From an uncultured Prevotellaceae bacterium (GTDB taxonomy: Bacteria; Bacteroidota; Bacteroidia; Bacteroidales; Bacteroidaceae): a DNA stretch of 38,228 nt. Of this stretch, positions 31,067-38,228 are shown one piece after another (positions within the stretch are counted from its first letter, which is position 1; the number at the start of each line of letters is the position of its first letter). Location: positions 1 through 38,228 of the forward strand of contig CALFJG010000016.1 of the NCBI GenBank assembly GCA_937877625.1. Direction: 5' to 3'. The translations under genes were made by a program, and so were the position numbers. The notes under the pieces were generated by a model. That model was given only the letters and a program-made list of their open reading frames with translations. It did not search any database and had not been told where the DNA came from.

Positions 31067-32860
31067 ATGTACGCGATGGAGACAGGATTTTTTCCTCTGA
31101 CGAGCCTACTGGTGGGCGGAGCGCTCTTCGGGCTCTACTGGTGGGTGCTGCGGCTGCGAGTGACCAGCCGGTGGGCGCAGGCGTTCATTGCTGCGGCCAT
31201 GCTTTTGATGGTTGTGGTGCAGTTGGCGGCACCGGTGAGGGAGGTGGAAACGCCCTCTCCCGACGGCGCAGCTGCTCCTCTCCCTTCAAGGGGAGAAACG
31301 TATGGTGGGGTCTTTGTCTCTGAGCCCGAAGATGCTCAGGCCAGGGGCGTGGAATTACAGATTCCACCCCAAACCCCTCCTCTTGAAGGGAGGGAAGTGG
31401 CCTCCACCGGCCCCTCTGGAGAGAGGGAAGAGGCAGATGCCGAGCGTGTTTCGCTGACACAGCTGTTTCAGGATGCAATGCCACTGCTGGGTAGGCTCTG
31501 GTTGCTGGGCGTGGCGTTGGTATTGGTCTACTTTGTCTGCCAGCTGGCGTGGCTCTTCTCGCTCTGTGGGAAGTATGACGGCGAGCGCATGGGTGACGTC
31601 AACATCTACCGCACAGGCCAGCTCTCGCCCTTCTCCTTCGGGCGCAACATCTTCCTGCTAAACGCGATGGATGCCGACACCTGCCGCTACGTGCTGCTGC
31701 ACGAGCATGCCCACATCCGCCATCGCCACTTCCTCAAGCTTTGCCTCTCGCAGTTGCTCGTGGCCCTCTGCTGGTACAATCCCTTTGTGTGGCTCTTCTT
31801 CGGCGAGATGCGCCTGCAACAGGAAATGGAGGTCGACGGCGACGTGCTGCGCGAGGGCGTTGACCGCGAGGACTATCAACTCTCGCTGCTGCGCGTCTGC
31901 GTCAGCCACGGCAAGTGGATTCTGCTGCGCACGGCCTATGGGCTACCCCCCCTAAAACAACGTATTATCTTTATGAACACCGAAATGAACAAACGAAGCA
32001 TGCACCGCCGACAGCTGGCCGCCCTGGCCGCCTTGGCACTGGTGCTGACGCTGGCAATGGCCGTGGGCTGCCAGACGCGCGAGAAGGACAACACTGCCAC
32101 GGACGATGTGAAGCACCACCCCATGCGGGGCTGCTGGACCATGGACTGGATCTCTAACACCGGCTCGGGCGTGGAAGTGCATCCCGTAGCCATGCACTAC
32201 GGCTTCTACAACGACAGCACGTTCCTCTGCTTCAGCTATTGGAGCAAGAAAGGCATGAACATAAGCTTCAGCATCTCAGGCGAGGGCTATACCTGGCGTG
32301 GCGATACGTTGCTGGATGCCAACGGCTATCCCACGGACTATACCTTCCCTGACGAAAATACCGCCATTTCGCGCTGGATGAAGGACAGCACGCAGATGGC
32401 TGGCGTGAGCGGACCTGACATCACTGAGCAGTGGTCGCGCATCAAGCCCGGTGAGGACATCGTGGCAGTCTTTCGTGCCGCCTACACGGCAAAGCCCAAC
32501 GCCGCACGCCCCATGGACGGCACCTGGCTGAAGGAGGACGATGAGCAGAAGGTGGCCACTTATGTGCTGGTGAACGACACGGTGATGATGGTCATTAATC
32601 TGCATCCCAGCACGGTGGTTGACGGCTTCCGCTATGGCGGCAGCGGCATCAGCAGCACCCTGCGCTCATTGGACAATGGGAGACTGAAGATGGGCAAGGA
32701 GCCGCTGGAACTGGAAGTGTCGCACCCCGACGGTGACCACATGACGATAGTGAGCTACGAGGCTGGTGAGCTCATGTTCGAGGAGCATTACCGCCGCACA
32801 GAGACGCCGGCCTACCTACAGCGGGCCATCGCTCCCGCATTGACGGAAATACCAAATTAG
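31067..32860 (+). CDS. M56 family membrane metallopeptidase (BlaR1-like sensor)
   Basis: The 597-residue protein has N-terminal membrane helices, the zinc protease motif LLHEHAHIRHRH (His212-Glu213 to His216), MEVDGDVL downstream, and a further helix LAALAALALVLTLAMAVGC (about residues 317-335), so the last about 260 residues are outside. M56 sensors cleave the BlaI partner when activated. The outside domain is not penicillin-binding-like; it shows two GxW-type segments (MRGCWTMDWIS, MDGTWLKEDD) suggesting two lipocalin-like halves. Residues about 60-130 are a repeat-derived insertion (PLPSRGE ... PPQTPPLEGREV). Start 31067 is 17 bp after blaI; a second ATG lies 9 bp further. Confidence 0.9.
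   Translation: MYAMETGFFPLTSLLVGGALFGLYWWVLRLRVTSRWAQAFIAAAMLLMVVVQLAAPVREVETPSPDGAAAPLPSRGETYGGVFVSEPEDAQARGVELQIPPQTPPLEGREVASTGPSGEREEADAERVSLTQLFQDAMPLLGRLWLLGVALVLVYFVCQLAWLFSLCGKYDGERMGDVNIYRTGQLSPFSFGRNIFLLNAMDADTCRYVLLHEHAHIRHRHFLKLCLSQLLVALCWYNPFVWLFFGEMRLQQEMEVDGDVLREGVDREDYQLSLLRVCVSHGKWILLRTAYGLPPLKQRIIFMNTEMNKRSMHRRQLAALAALALVLTLAMAVGCQTREKDNTATDDVKHHPMRGCWTMDWISNTGSGVEVHPVAMHYGFYNDSTFLCFSYWSKKGMNISFSISGEGYTWRGDTLLDANGYPTDYTFPDENTAISRWMKDSTQMAGVSGPDITEQWSRIKPGEDIVAVFRAAYTAKPNAARPMDGTWLKEDDEQKVATYVLVNDTVMMVINLHPSTVVDGFRYGGSGISSTLRSLDNGRLKMGKEPLELEVSHPDGDHMTIVSYEAGELMFEEHYRRTETPAYLQRAIAPALTEIPN
31276..31400. repeat. Inverted repeat element inserted in frame in the M56 gene
   Basis: Two imperfect inverted arms, CTCCCTTCAAGGGGAG followed by TGGTGGGGTC (31278-31312), and CCACCCCAAACCCCTCC with CTTGAAGGGAGG (31364-31394), flank a GTGGAAT/ATTCCAC palindrome. 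The arms share the core found in the methyltransferase gene at 26981-27022. The encoded peptide is Pro/Gly/Glu-rich and unlike the rest of the protein. Confidence 0.7.
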
Positions 32861-32899
32861 TAAAGTTAGTAAATAGCAGAAGGTTGATTCAACCTACGG

Positions 32900-32932
32900 G
32901 CAGGGACCGACGTGATGTCGCTCCCTGCTTTT
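32900..32932 (+). terminator. Terminator after the M56 gene
   Basis: GCAGGGA (32900-32906) pairs with TCCCTGC (32922-32928), with an inner GAC-GTGAT-GTC hairpin, then TTTTAATT. It overlaps the end of the convergent GH5 gene. Confidence 0.75.
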
Positions 32933-34298
32933 AATTGATCACTATTTTACGCCCCTGATGGATGTAAATGCCCGAGGGGAGGCAGGTGAGAGGCCCCTCC
33001 ACGCGTGTGCCTAGCAGTGTGAAGACGCCGGACGGGGTGCCGTCGGCCTGCGGCAGGCTGACAGACTCAGCCGAAGGAGCGGGCCATACGTCGTTGATGC
33101 CCGCCATGGCATGCAGGCCGAAGATGGTGAGGTTCGTGCGGTCGATGACGGTCATGGTGCCGCTCTTGCCGCCTTGGTTGCAGTAGTTGGTGTCCCACGT
33201 CATGGGCACCATGCCGCCCAGTTCCTTGCTCAGGCGGTGCAGTTCCTTGTAGTGCGAGCGGATGCTGGCGTTGTGCTTCTCCTGACTCTCGCCGGTGAGT
33301 CCGCTCAGGTCGCGCCAGTTGGCCCCGAACTCGCCGATGACCACGGGCATGCCCTTGTCCACGAAGTTGGTCTTCATCTGCTGCAGTTGCTGCTTCATGT
33401 CGCTCTCCTCGCCCCAGGTGGCGTTGTGCTGCGAGCCGGAATAGTGGTTGCCGCTGCCCCAGTAGTAGAACACCTTGCCCCACGACTCGTCCTTCTCCAT
33501 GCCCCAGAACTGCCAGGGGTGGTAGTAGTGTACCTCGATGGCCAGCCGCTGCTCGGCAGGGTCGCTGAGCTGGAGGTAGCGCGAGGCGTACTTCACGGTT
33601 TTGTCGATGTTGGTCGACGGCCCCTGCACCACCAGCACGCGTGTGGCGTTCTGTCCGCCCGTGGCGCGCACGGCGTCGATGAAGGTCTGGTTGTAGCTGA
33701 TGAGGTTGTTGATGGTGGATGTCTTCGGCGTTTCCTCGGTGTTCGGCTCGTTCAGGCCGGCGAAGAGCAGGTGCTCGTCGTAGTCCTTGAACGTCTCGGC
33801 TATCTGCGTCCAGATGGCCGTGAGCACCGTCTTGTTCTTCTCGATGACGGCAGCGTCGGTGTCGGCAATGTGCTCCTCCAGCCAGCCACCGTCCCAATGG
33901 TCGTTCAGTACGACGTAGAGGCCGTCGGTGATGCAGTAGTCCACCACTTCCTTCACGCGGGCCATCCACTTGGCGTCGATGGTATAGTTGGCGGCGTCGC
34001 TGATGTGACCGCAGACCCACGCACAGGGGATGCGCACCGAGCGGAAGCCCTGCGCCTTGACGAAGTCGATGACCTGCTGCGTGGTCTTCGTGCTCTGCCA
34101 GGATGTCTCGGCGTCAAGACCTGCTTTGTTGTTGTAGAGGTCGGCGCCGTTCCAGTGCTTGGCTTCAAGGGTGTTGCCCAGGTTCCAGCCTGGCGACATG
34201 GCGTTGATGATGTCGGTGGCGGTGGTCTGCGCCCCTGCGGGGCTAAAGGATAGATACCAGATGATCAGGAACAGGTTCAGTGTTAGTAATCGTTTCAT
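32931..34298 (-). CDS. Secreted glycoside hydrolase family 5 (endoglucanase-like)
   Basis: The 455-residue protein has a signal peptide (MKRLLTLNLFLIIWYLSFSPAGAQ) and a GH5 catalytic domain with MSPGWNLGNTLEA, the RIPCAWVCG strand, the acid/base Glu in FAGLNEPNTEE (Glu184) and the nucleophile in VVIGEFGANWRDL (Glu323). GH5 enzymes of this type hydrolyse beta-1,4-glucans or related beta-glycans. The C-terminal end (TLLGTRVEGPLTCLPSGIY, then HQGRKIVIN) is a short type IX secretion-like tail. It ends the minus-strand unit GH20-S8-GH5, with 14 bp to the S8 stop. The exact polysaccharide is not readable. Confidence 0.9.
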   Translation of the reverse strand: MKRLLTLNLFLIIWYLSFSPAGAQTTATDIINAMSPGWNLGNTLEAKHWNGADLYNNKAGLDAETSWQSTKTTQQVIDFVKAQGFRSVRIPCAWVCGHISDAANYTIDAKWMARVKEVVDYCITDGLYVVLNDHWDGGWLEEHIADTDAAVIEKNKTVLTAIWTQIAETFKDYDEHLLFAGLNEPNTEETPKTSTINNLISYNQTFIDAVRATGGQNATRVLVVQGPSTNIDKTVKYASRYLQLSDPAEQRLAIEVHYYHPWQFWGMEKDESWGKVFYYWGSGNHYSGSQHNATWGEESDMKQQLQQMKTNFVDKGMPVVIGEFGANWRDLSGLTGESQEKHNASIRSHYKELHRLSKELGGMVPMTWDTNYCNQGGKSGTMTVIDRTNLTIFGLHAMAGINDVWPAPSAESVSLPQADGTPSGVFTLLGTRVEGPLTCLPSGIYIHQGRKIVIN

Positions 34299-34312
34299 AT
34301 TTGTTCTTCGTG

Positions 34313-36484
34313 TTAGGGGTTGATGCGGATGAGGGTGGAGCCTTGGCCTACGCAGACGGCATAGACGCCGGCGGAGAGCTGTGGCAGGGTGATGCTGTGG
34401 CGGGTGTGGCCCTGCGGCAGCAGCGTGCTGAGCACAGGGCGACCGTTGAGGTCGTAGATGCGCAGAGGCAGGGACTTCGTCGGTGTTTCGGGCAGGATGA
34501 TGTATAGTTGCCTGCCCTTCAGCGACAGGCTGGCCTTTGTGTGAGCCTGGGGCATGTGGTCGATGCCTGCCAGGCCGAGGATGTCGAGCAGTCCGGCATA
34601 GACGTCAATCTCGCCGTGGCCGTAGGTGTTGTTCGGATAGGCGAGCGACGTGTCGGTGTGGCGGCAGGTGCGGCTGAGCACACCCATCACGTCTTCCGGC
34701 GTCAGCGTGGGGCAGGCTTGCAGCCACAGGGCGATGGCTCCGCCCACGGCTGGCGACGACATCGACGTGCCGCTGTTGGCATTCCAGGCGTAGGTGCGGC
34801 CCTGGAAGGGGAAGTGCTCCACGTCCCAATGGATGTCGCTGGCATCGGGGTGGGCCTCCAGATAGTAACTGCTGTAGGAAGAGATGATGTTGCTGCCCGG
34901 AGCCACGCAGTCGGGCTTCATGCGTCCGTCGAAGGTAGGCCCGCGCGACGAGTGGATGCTGATGATGCCGTCGCGGCCCGACTTGTTGATGAGGGTGTCG
35001 CCCTCCACATTGACGACGGTTTCGCGGTAGCTGTTGTTGCCCACGCAGATGACGCACGGAGCGCTGGAAGGGGAGTGGACGTAGTGCGTGTGTTCGCCGT
35101 CGCAGAGCTGCGGGTTCTCGTCGAAGACGCGGAACGAGCCGTTCATGCGCCAAAGCTCCACGTCGGCTTCGGTACCGAGTATTTCCAGTGAGATGTGGGT
35201 TTTTACGCCCACCATCGTCCCGGTCTTGACGATGAGGTCATAGCAGATGTCGTTGGCATCGTAGCAGGAAGGGTAGGCTCCCAGCGCAACGCTGAAGCCC
35301 GCAGCGTCCAGGCTGAGGATGGAGTCTGGTTGGGCGAGCACTTCACGGGAGTGGATCGTCAGCGTGTCGGCAGGGTTGCTGTAGGCTACCAGCCGCAAGG
35401 TGAAGTCGTCAGCCGACTTCATCACCATGTCCATTCTGCGCGTGCCGTAATACAAGAAGGTGCCTGCCCGCTGCTGTCCGCGTGGCTTGTGGATATAGTT
35501 GAGGTTCGCTCCCTCGTTGCCTGCGGCGGCCACGAGGATGCGGCCTGGGCCGACAAGGCTGTCGAGGAAGGCGTAGTAGAGCAGGTCGTAGCCGAAGAAG
35601 TCCTGTGGGCTGCCCTCGCTGAACGAAATGACGCAGGGCTGCCCCACGGACTCGGCATAGTCGAAGATATACTTGAAGCCGAGGGCATCGGTGGCGTAGG
35701 TGTATTTCTCCACGTCGACCGAGTCGATGTAGGGCAGGTCTTCGCTCACGGCGTTGGCCACCAGGCAGATGTCGGCCTCTGGAGCCATGCCTTGGTAAGG
35801 CGAATTGTAGCCGCTGCCGGCGGCAATGCCCAGCGTATGGGTGCCGTGGCTGATGTCGAGACCGTCGCGCGAATGTCCCAGGGCGAGTATTTCCTCGCGG
35901 GTGGTGAAATCGCGCCCAACGGGGAGGGGACTGCCCACGGTGTCCTGCGAAATCTGATCCCAGAAGCGGCGGATGCGGTAGTCGGTGGTGTCGCGGCTGT
36001 AGAAGTTGGGGTGGGTGAGGTCGAAGCCCACGTCCATGATGCCCATCACCACACCGCGGCCGGTGTAAGCCTGGGGTAATCCCAGGCCCGCGTAGGCCTC
36101 AGTGGCATGGAGGTGGACGGCCATCGAGTCGGTGCAAAGGCGATTGCTGGCCTCGGCCTCGATGCGCTCAACACGACGGTCTTGGGTGAGCGGGGCCAGG
36201 CTGCTGACGGGAATCTCGGCAATGTGCAGCGGGCCGAAGTGGGCCAGGCTGCGGCAGCCGTATGCTGCGAGTGCCTCCTCGCCGTCGTCTGACAGGCGGA
36301 TGAAGGCGCAGACACTTCGCTTGGAGGACTGCGGTGAGTGCTGGGCGGCGGGAATGTGCTGGTGCTCAGCCGTCCTCACCAGGCGGCGCAGCATGGGCGA
36401 CAGCTTTCCCATCTGCGGCTGCTGGCCGCAGGCAGGCATCGCCAGGAACGCCAGGAAGAGGATGACGTAGAGATGCCGCTTCAT
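34313..36484 (-). CDS. Secreted S8 (subtilisin-like) serine protease
   Basis: The 723-residue protein has a signal peptide with a Cys (MKRHLYVILFLAFLAMPACG) and an N-terminal propeptide. The S8 triad is clear: Asp151 in GIMDVGFDLTHPNF, His213 in ISHGTHTLGIAAG, Ser574 in NSGTSMSSPAVGG, with the oxyanion Asn323 in AAGNEGAN. About 250 residues separate the oxyanion region from the Ser, indicating an inserted beta domain as in C5a peptidase-like/cucumisin-like relatives. The C-terminal part (LRIYDLNGRPVLSTLLPQG ... SAGVYAVCVGQG) is a type IX sorting-domain-like tail. Its start overlaps the GH20 stop in ATGA. The likely role is extracellular protein degradation. Confidence 0.9.
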   Translation of the reverse strand: MKRHLYVILFLAFLAMPACGQQPQMGKLSPMLRRLVRTAEHQHIPAAQHSPQSSKRSVCAFIRLSDDGEEALAAYGCRSLAHFGPLHIAEIPVSSLAPLTQDRRVERIEAEASNRLCTDSMAVHLHATEAYAGLGLPQAYTGRGVVMGIMDVGFDLTHPNFYSRDTTDYRIRRFWDQISQDTVGSPLPVGRDFTTREEILALGHSRDGLDISHGTHTLGIAAGSGYNSPYQGMAPEADICLVANAVSEDLPYIDSVDVEKYTYATDALGFKYIFDYAESVGQPCVISFSEGSPQDFFGYDLLYYAFLDSLVGPGRILVAAAGNEGANLNYIHKPRGQQRAGTFLYYGTRRMDMVMKSADDFTLRLVAYSNPADTLTIHSREVLAQPDSILSLDAAGFSVALGAYPSCYDANDICYDLIVKTGTMVGVKTHISLEILGTEADVELWRMNGSFRVFDENPQLCDGEHTHYVHSPSSAPCVICVGNNSYRETVVNVEGDTLINKSGRDGIISIHSSRGPTFDGRMKPDCVAPGSNIISSYSSYYLEAHPDASDIHWDVEHFPFQGRTYAWNANSGTSMSSPAVGGAIALWLQACPTLTPEDVMGVLSRTCRHTDTSLAYPNNTYGHGEIDVYAGLLDILGLAGIDHMPQAHTKASLSLKGRQLYIILPETPTKSLPLRIYDLNGRPVLSTLLPQGHTRHSITLPQLSAGVYAVCVGQGSTLIRINP

Positions 36485-37956
36485 TTTTCGTTGGGGGTGT
36501 TGAATTTGTTACAATAGTGCCAGCCCTCCTCGTCGTAGATGCGGAGCAGGCGGGGCAGGCGCTGGAGGAAACGGTCGTAGTCCTTCTGTGCGGGCTCCGC
36601 CCACTGCACTTCGGCCAGGGCGGCCATGCGGGGCAGCACCTGGTACTCTATCAGTTCGGGATAGGCGATGTACTCCGTCCAGAGGTTGGCCTGCACGCCG
36701 AGCACATGGCTGCGCTCCTCGGGCGACAGCGTTTCGGGAGCAGGCTCGTAGTTGTACACTTTCTCCAGTGGGGTGCTGCCACCGAAGAGCAGCGTGTTGC
36801 TCCATTCTCCCTGCGGAATCTGATAGTGGTCGAAGTAGAGCGTGGAGTTTGGCGTGCGCACCACGTCGAAGCCGCGTGTGGCAGGGTCTTCCACGCCTTG
36901 CCAGTCGCGCCAGTTCATGATGATGGACGAGGCGGGTACGTCGCAGTACATAATCTCGTCCCAGCCCATCAGCCTACGGTCGTGGGCACTGAGCAGCTGT
37001 TCCATCTGGCGCACGATGTAGCCTTGCAGCTGTTCCTCGTCTTGCAGGTGCTCGTCGCGCATCTTCTGTTGGCACTTGGGGCAGGCCTTCCAGCGCACTT
37101 TCGGAGCCTCGTCGCCGCCCAGGTGGATAATCTTCGATGGGAACAGGGCCATCAGCTCGTCGAGCACGTCGCCCAGGAACTCGTAGACACGAGGATTGCC
37201 GGCACAGAGGATGTCTTCGCTGACCCCCCAGTCGGGCCATACCTCGTAGGGGCCGCCCGTGCAACCCAGCTCAGGGTAGGCCGTGATGGCCGCAACCATG
37301 TGGCCGGGCATGTCAATCTCGGGGATGATGGTGATGTGGCGCTCGGCGGCATATTGCACAATCTCGCGGATGTCTTTCTGCGTGTAGAATCCGCCATACA
37401 TCGTGTGGTCGTAGAGGCCCATGTTGCGGCCGATGACGGTGCGGTCGCGCCAGGCGCCGACCTGCGTCAGGCGGGGCCATTTCTTGATTTCTATGCGCCA
37501 GCCCTGGTCGTCGCTCAGGTGCCAGTGCAGGGTGTTCATGCCGTGCAGCGCCATCATGTCGAGATAGTTCTTCACCACGTCCTTGGAGAAGAAGTGGCGA
37601 CAGATGTCGAGGTGCATGCCGCGGTAGGCGAAGCGCGGAGCCGACTCGATGACGGCGTAGGGCAGCGACGTGGGCTGGTCGGCCATCACCTGGCGCAGTG
37701 CCTGTCGGCCATAGAAGATGCCGGCATCGGTGCTGCCTTCGATGGTGATGCCCTGCTTGCCGATGGTGATGCGATAGCCCTCGGAAGCGGTCATCTTCGG
37801 GTTTGTCAGCTCCGTGATGGGCGTGTGGGCGTCGATGGGCAGGGCGCGCCCTTTGGCATCGACGCTGATGCTGGCAGGCTGGGGGATGATGTCGAACTGC
37901 GCCCGCAGCGCGATGCAGGCTGTCAGGGCTAGGAAAAAGACGGTTAAGCGTTTCAT
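36481..37956 (-). CDS. Beta-N-acetylhexosaminidase (GH20)
   Basis: From ATG 37956 (MKRLTVFFLALTACIALRAQ) the 491-residue protein has a signal peptide, a GH20b N-terminal domain (to about residue 105) and a GH20 barrel: YRGMHLDICRHFF, LHWHLSDDQGWRIEI, IPEIDMPGHMVA and the catalytic Asp282-Glu283 in IHLGGDEAPKVRW. It removes terminal GlcNAc or GalNAc from glycans such as mucin or host glycoproteins, outside the cytosol. The frame is open another 57 codons upstream through the 21-bp repeats, but that part lacks a signal peptide and overlaps the ispH end. The start at 37956 is therefore firm. It leads an operon with the S8 and GH5 genes. Confidence 0.92.
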   Translation of the reverse strand: MKRLTVFFLALTACIALRAQFDIIPQPASISVDAKGRALPIDAHTPITELTNPKMTASEGYRITIGKQGITIEGSTDAGIFYGRQALRQVMADQPTSLPYAVIESAPRFAYRGMHLDICRHFFSKDVVKNYLDMMALHGMNTLHWHLSDDQGWRIEIKKWPRLTQVGAWRDRTVIGRNMGLYDHTMYGGFYTQKDIREIVQYAAERHITIIPEIDMPGHMVAAITAYPELGCTGGPYEVWPDWGVSEDILCAGNPRVYEFLGDVLDELMALFPSKIIHLGGDEAPKVRWKACPKCQQKMRDEHLQDEEQLQGYIVRQMEQLLSAHDRRLMGWDEIMYCDVPASSIIMNWRDWQGVEDPATRGFDVVRTPNSTLYFDHYQIPQGEWSNTLLFGGSTPLEKVYNYEPAPETLSPEERSHVLGVQANLWTEYIAYPELIEYQVLPRMAALAEVQWAEPAQKDYDRFLQRLPRLLRIYDEEGWHYCNKFNTPNEK

Positions 37957-37970
37957 AATGGTTGTATATG

Positions 37971-38046
37971 GTTCGTTCAAGAAAAAATCTCGTTCGTTTT
38001 TGAAAAAATCTCGTTCGTTTTTGAAAAAATCTCGTTCGTTTTTTTC
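37971..38046. repeat. 21-bp tandem repeat, three units plus a partial
   Basis: Units start at 37971, 37992 and 38013; a partial starts at 38034. Each has GTTCG, an AT core such as TTTTTGAAAAAA, and ATCTC. Units 2 and 3 are identical. Minus-strand reading gives RDFFKNE repeats. It lies between ispH and the GH20 gene, and shares the 21-bp period and central AT palindrome of the array at 22881. Confidence 0.85.
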
Positions 38047-38057
38047 TGCCCCCGGCC

Positions 38058-38228
38058 CTACTTGTCTTTTCTGGTGTCCTCCGGCCCTCTTTCCAGCAGT
38101 GCATCGCGGCACTGCTCCATGAGCCACTTCGGCGTGCTGGTGGCTCCGCAGATGCCCACGGTCTCGATGCCTTCCAGCCAGGAGCGGTCAATCTCTTCGG
38201 GGCCTTCAATTAGGTGGGTGTTGGGGTT
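38058..38228 (-). CDS. ispH: 4-hydroxy-3-methylbut-2-enyl diphosphate reductase, C-terminal end
   Basis: The last 56 codons of a minus-strand gene running off the window. The peptide contains NTHLIEGPEEIDRSWLEG and VGICGATSTPKWLMEQ, the C-terminal end of IspH (LytB), which carries the third cluster-binding Cys in its GICGATSTP motif. IspH makes IPP and DMAPP in the MEP isoprenoid pathway using a [4Fe-4S] cluster. The tail after the motif (RDALLERGPEDTRKDK) is short. The N-terminus is outside the window, so the length cannot be judged. It lies upstream of the GH20 gene and of the 21-bp repeats. Confidence 0.88.
   Translation of the reverse strand, partial: NPNTHLIEGPEEIDRSWLEGIETVGICGATSTPKWLMEQCRDALLERGPEDTRKDK

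Noticed and set aside
33111..34253. Long plus-strand frame over the GH5 gene (and similar ones over the S8 and GH20 genes)
   Set aside because: Low-complexity Val/Leu/Ala-rich translations typical of antisense to GC-rich coding DNA; the minus-strand genes have clear catalytic motifs.
37957..38127. Upstream extension of the GH20 gene through the 21-bp repeats
   Set aside because: It overlaps the end of ispH on the same strand, and the signal peptide begins only at 37956.

Overview
The window looks like chromosomal DNA of a Bacteroidales bacterium, most likely a Prevotella-type genus. Evidence: promoters of the Bacteroidota form TTTG-N19/21-TAnnTTTG, a tRNA gene without an encoded CCA end, KDO/lipid A genes, an anaerobic sulfatase-maturase, and secreted hydrolases with type IX-like C-terminal tails. 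No ribosomal RNA, plasmid or phage backbone, transposase or cas gene was seen. The genus is inferred from gene style, not from a marker gene.

Layout. 1-5.8 kb: tRNA-Val end, cvpA-sufB (with no sufC/sufD beside it), a ROK sugar kinase and a NatA/NatB-like ABC exporter. 5.8-6.8 kb: repeat-rich DNA and a candidate structured RNA with its own promoter and terminator. 6.8-13.8 kb: an LPS block (KDO transferase, lipid A acyltransferase, CMP-KDO synthetase, GT90, GT9, LTA-synthase-like sulfatase-fold transferase). 14.1-15.9 kb: rpsA. 16-18.4 kb (minus strand): Abi remnant, pyrD and pyrK, the last two separated by a MITE-like element. 18.5-22.8 kb: aminotransferase, LolC/E-like permease, YARHG protein, YdcF/SanA protein. 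22.9-23.1 kb: a 21-bp-period array with a 35-bp-arm palindrome. 23.2-24.4 kb: radical SAM sulfatase maturase. 24.4-30.5 kb: a defence-like accessory region with an unrecognised protein, a type IIG-like methyltransferase/specificity protein, an NYN-domain putative ribonuclease behind a leader of two direct repeats plus terminator, a decayed restriction-modification tail and a candidate small RNA. 30.5-32.9 kb: a BlaI/M56 sensor pair with three operators. 32.9-38.2 kb (minus strand): GH5, S8 protease and GH20 genes, then a second 21-bp array and the 3' end of ispH.

The LPS genes form one envelope pathway: KDO is activated (KdsB) and attached (WaaA), lipid A is acylated, and GT90, GT9 and the phospho-transferase probably extend or decorate the core. 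The BlaI/M56 pair is a self-regulated membrane signalling module. The three secreted hydrolases probably act together on glycan or protein substrates outside the cell.

The most unusual signals are the NYN gene with a promoter/tandem-repeat/terminator leader (an arrangement resembling type III toxin-antitoxin loci), the 21-bp-phased palindromic arrays, and several families of short dispersed repeats. Some of those repeats are inserted in frame inside coding genes. Functions are assigned from recognisable motifs only; no database search was possible.
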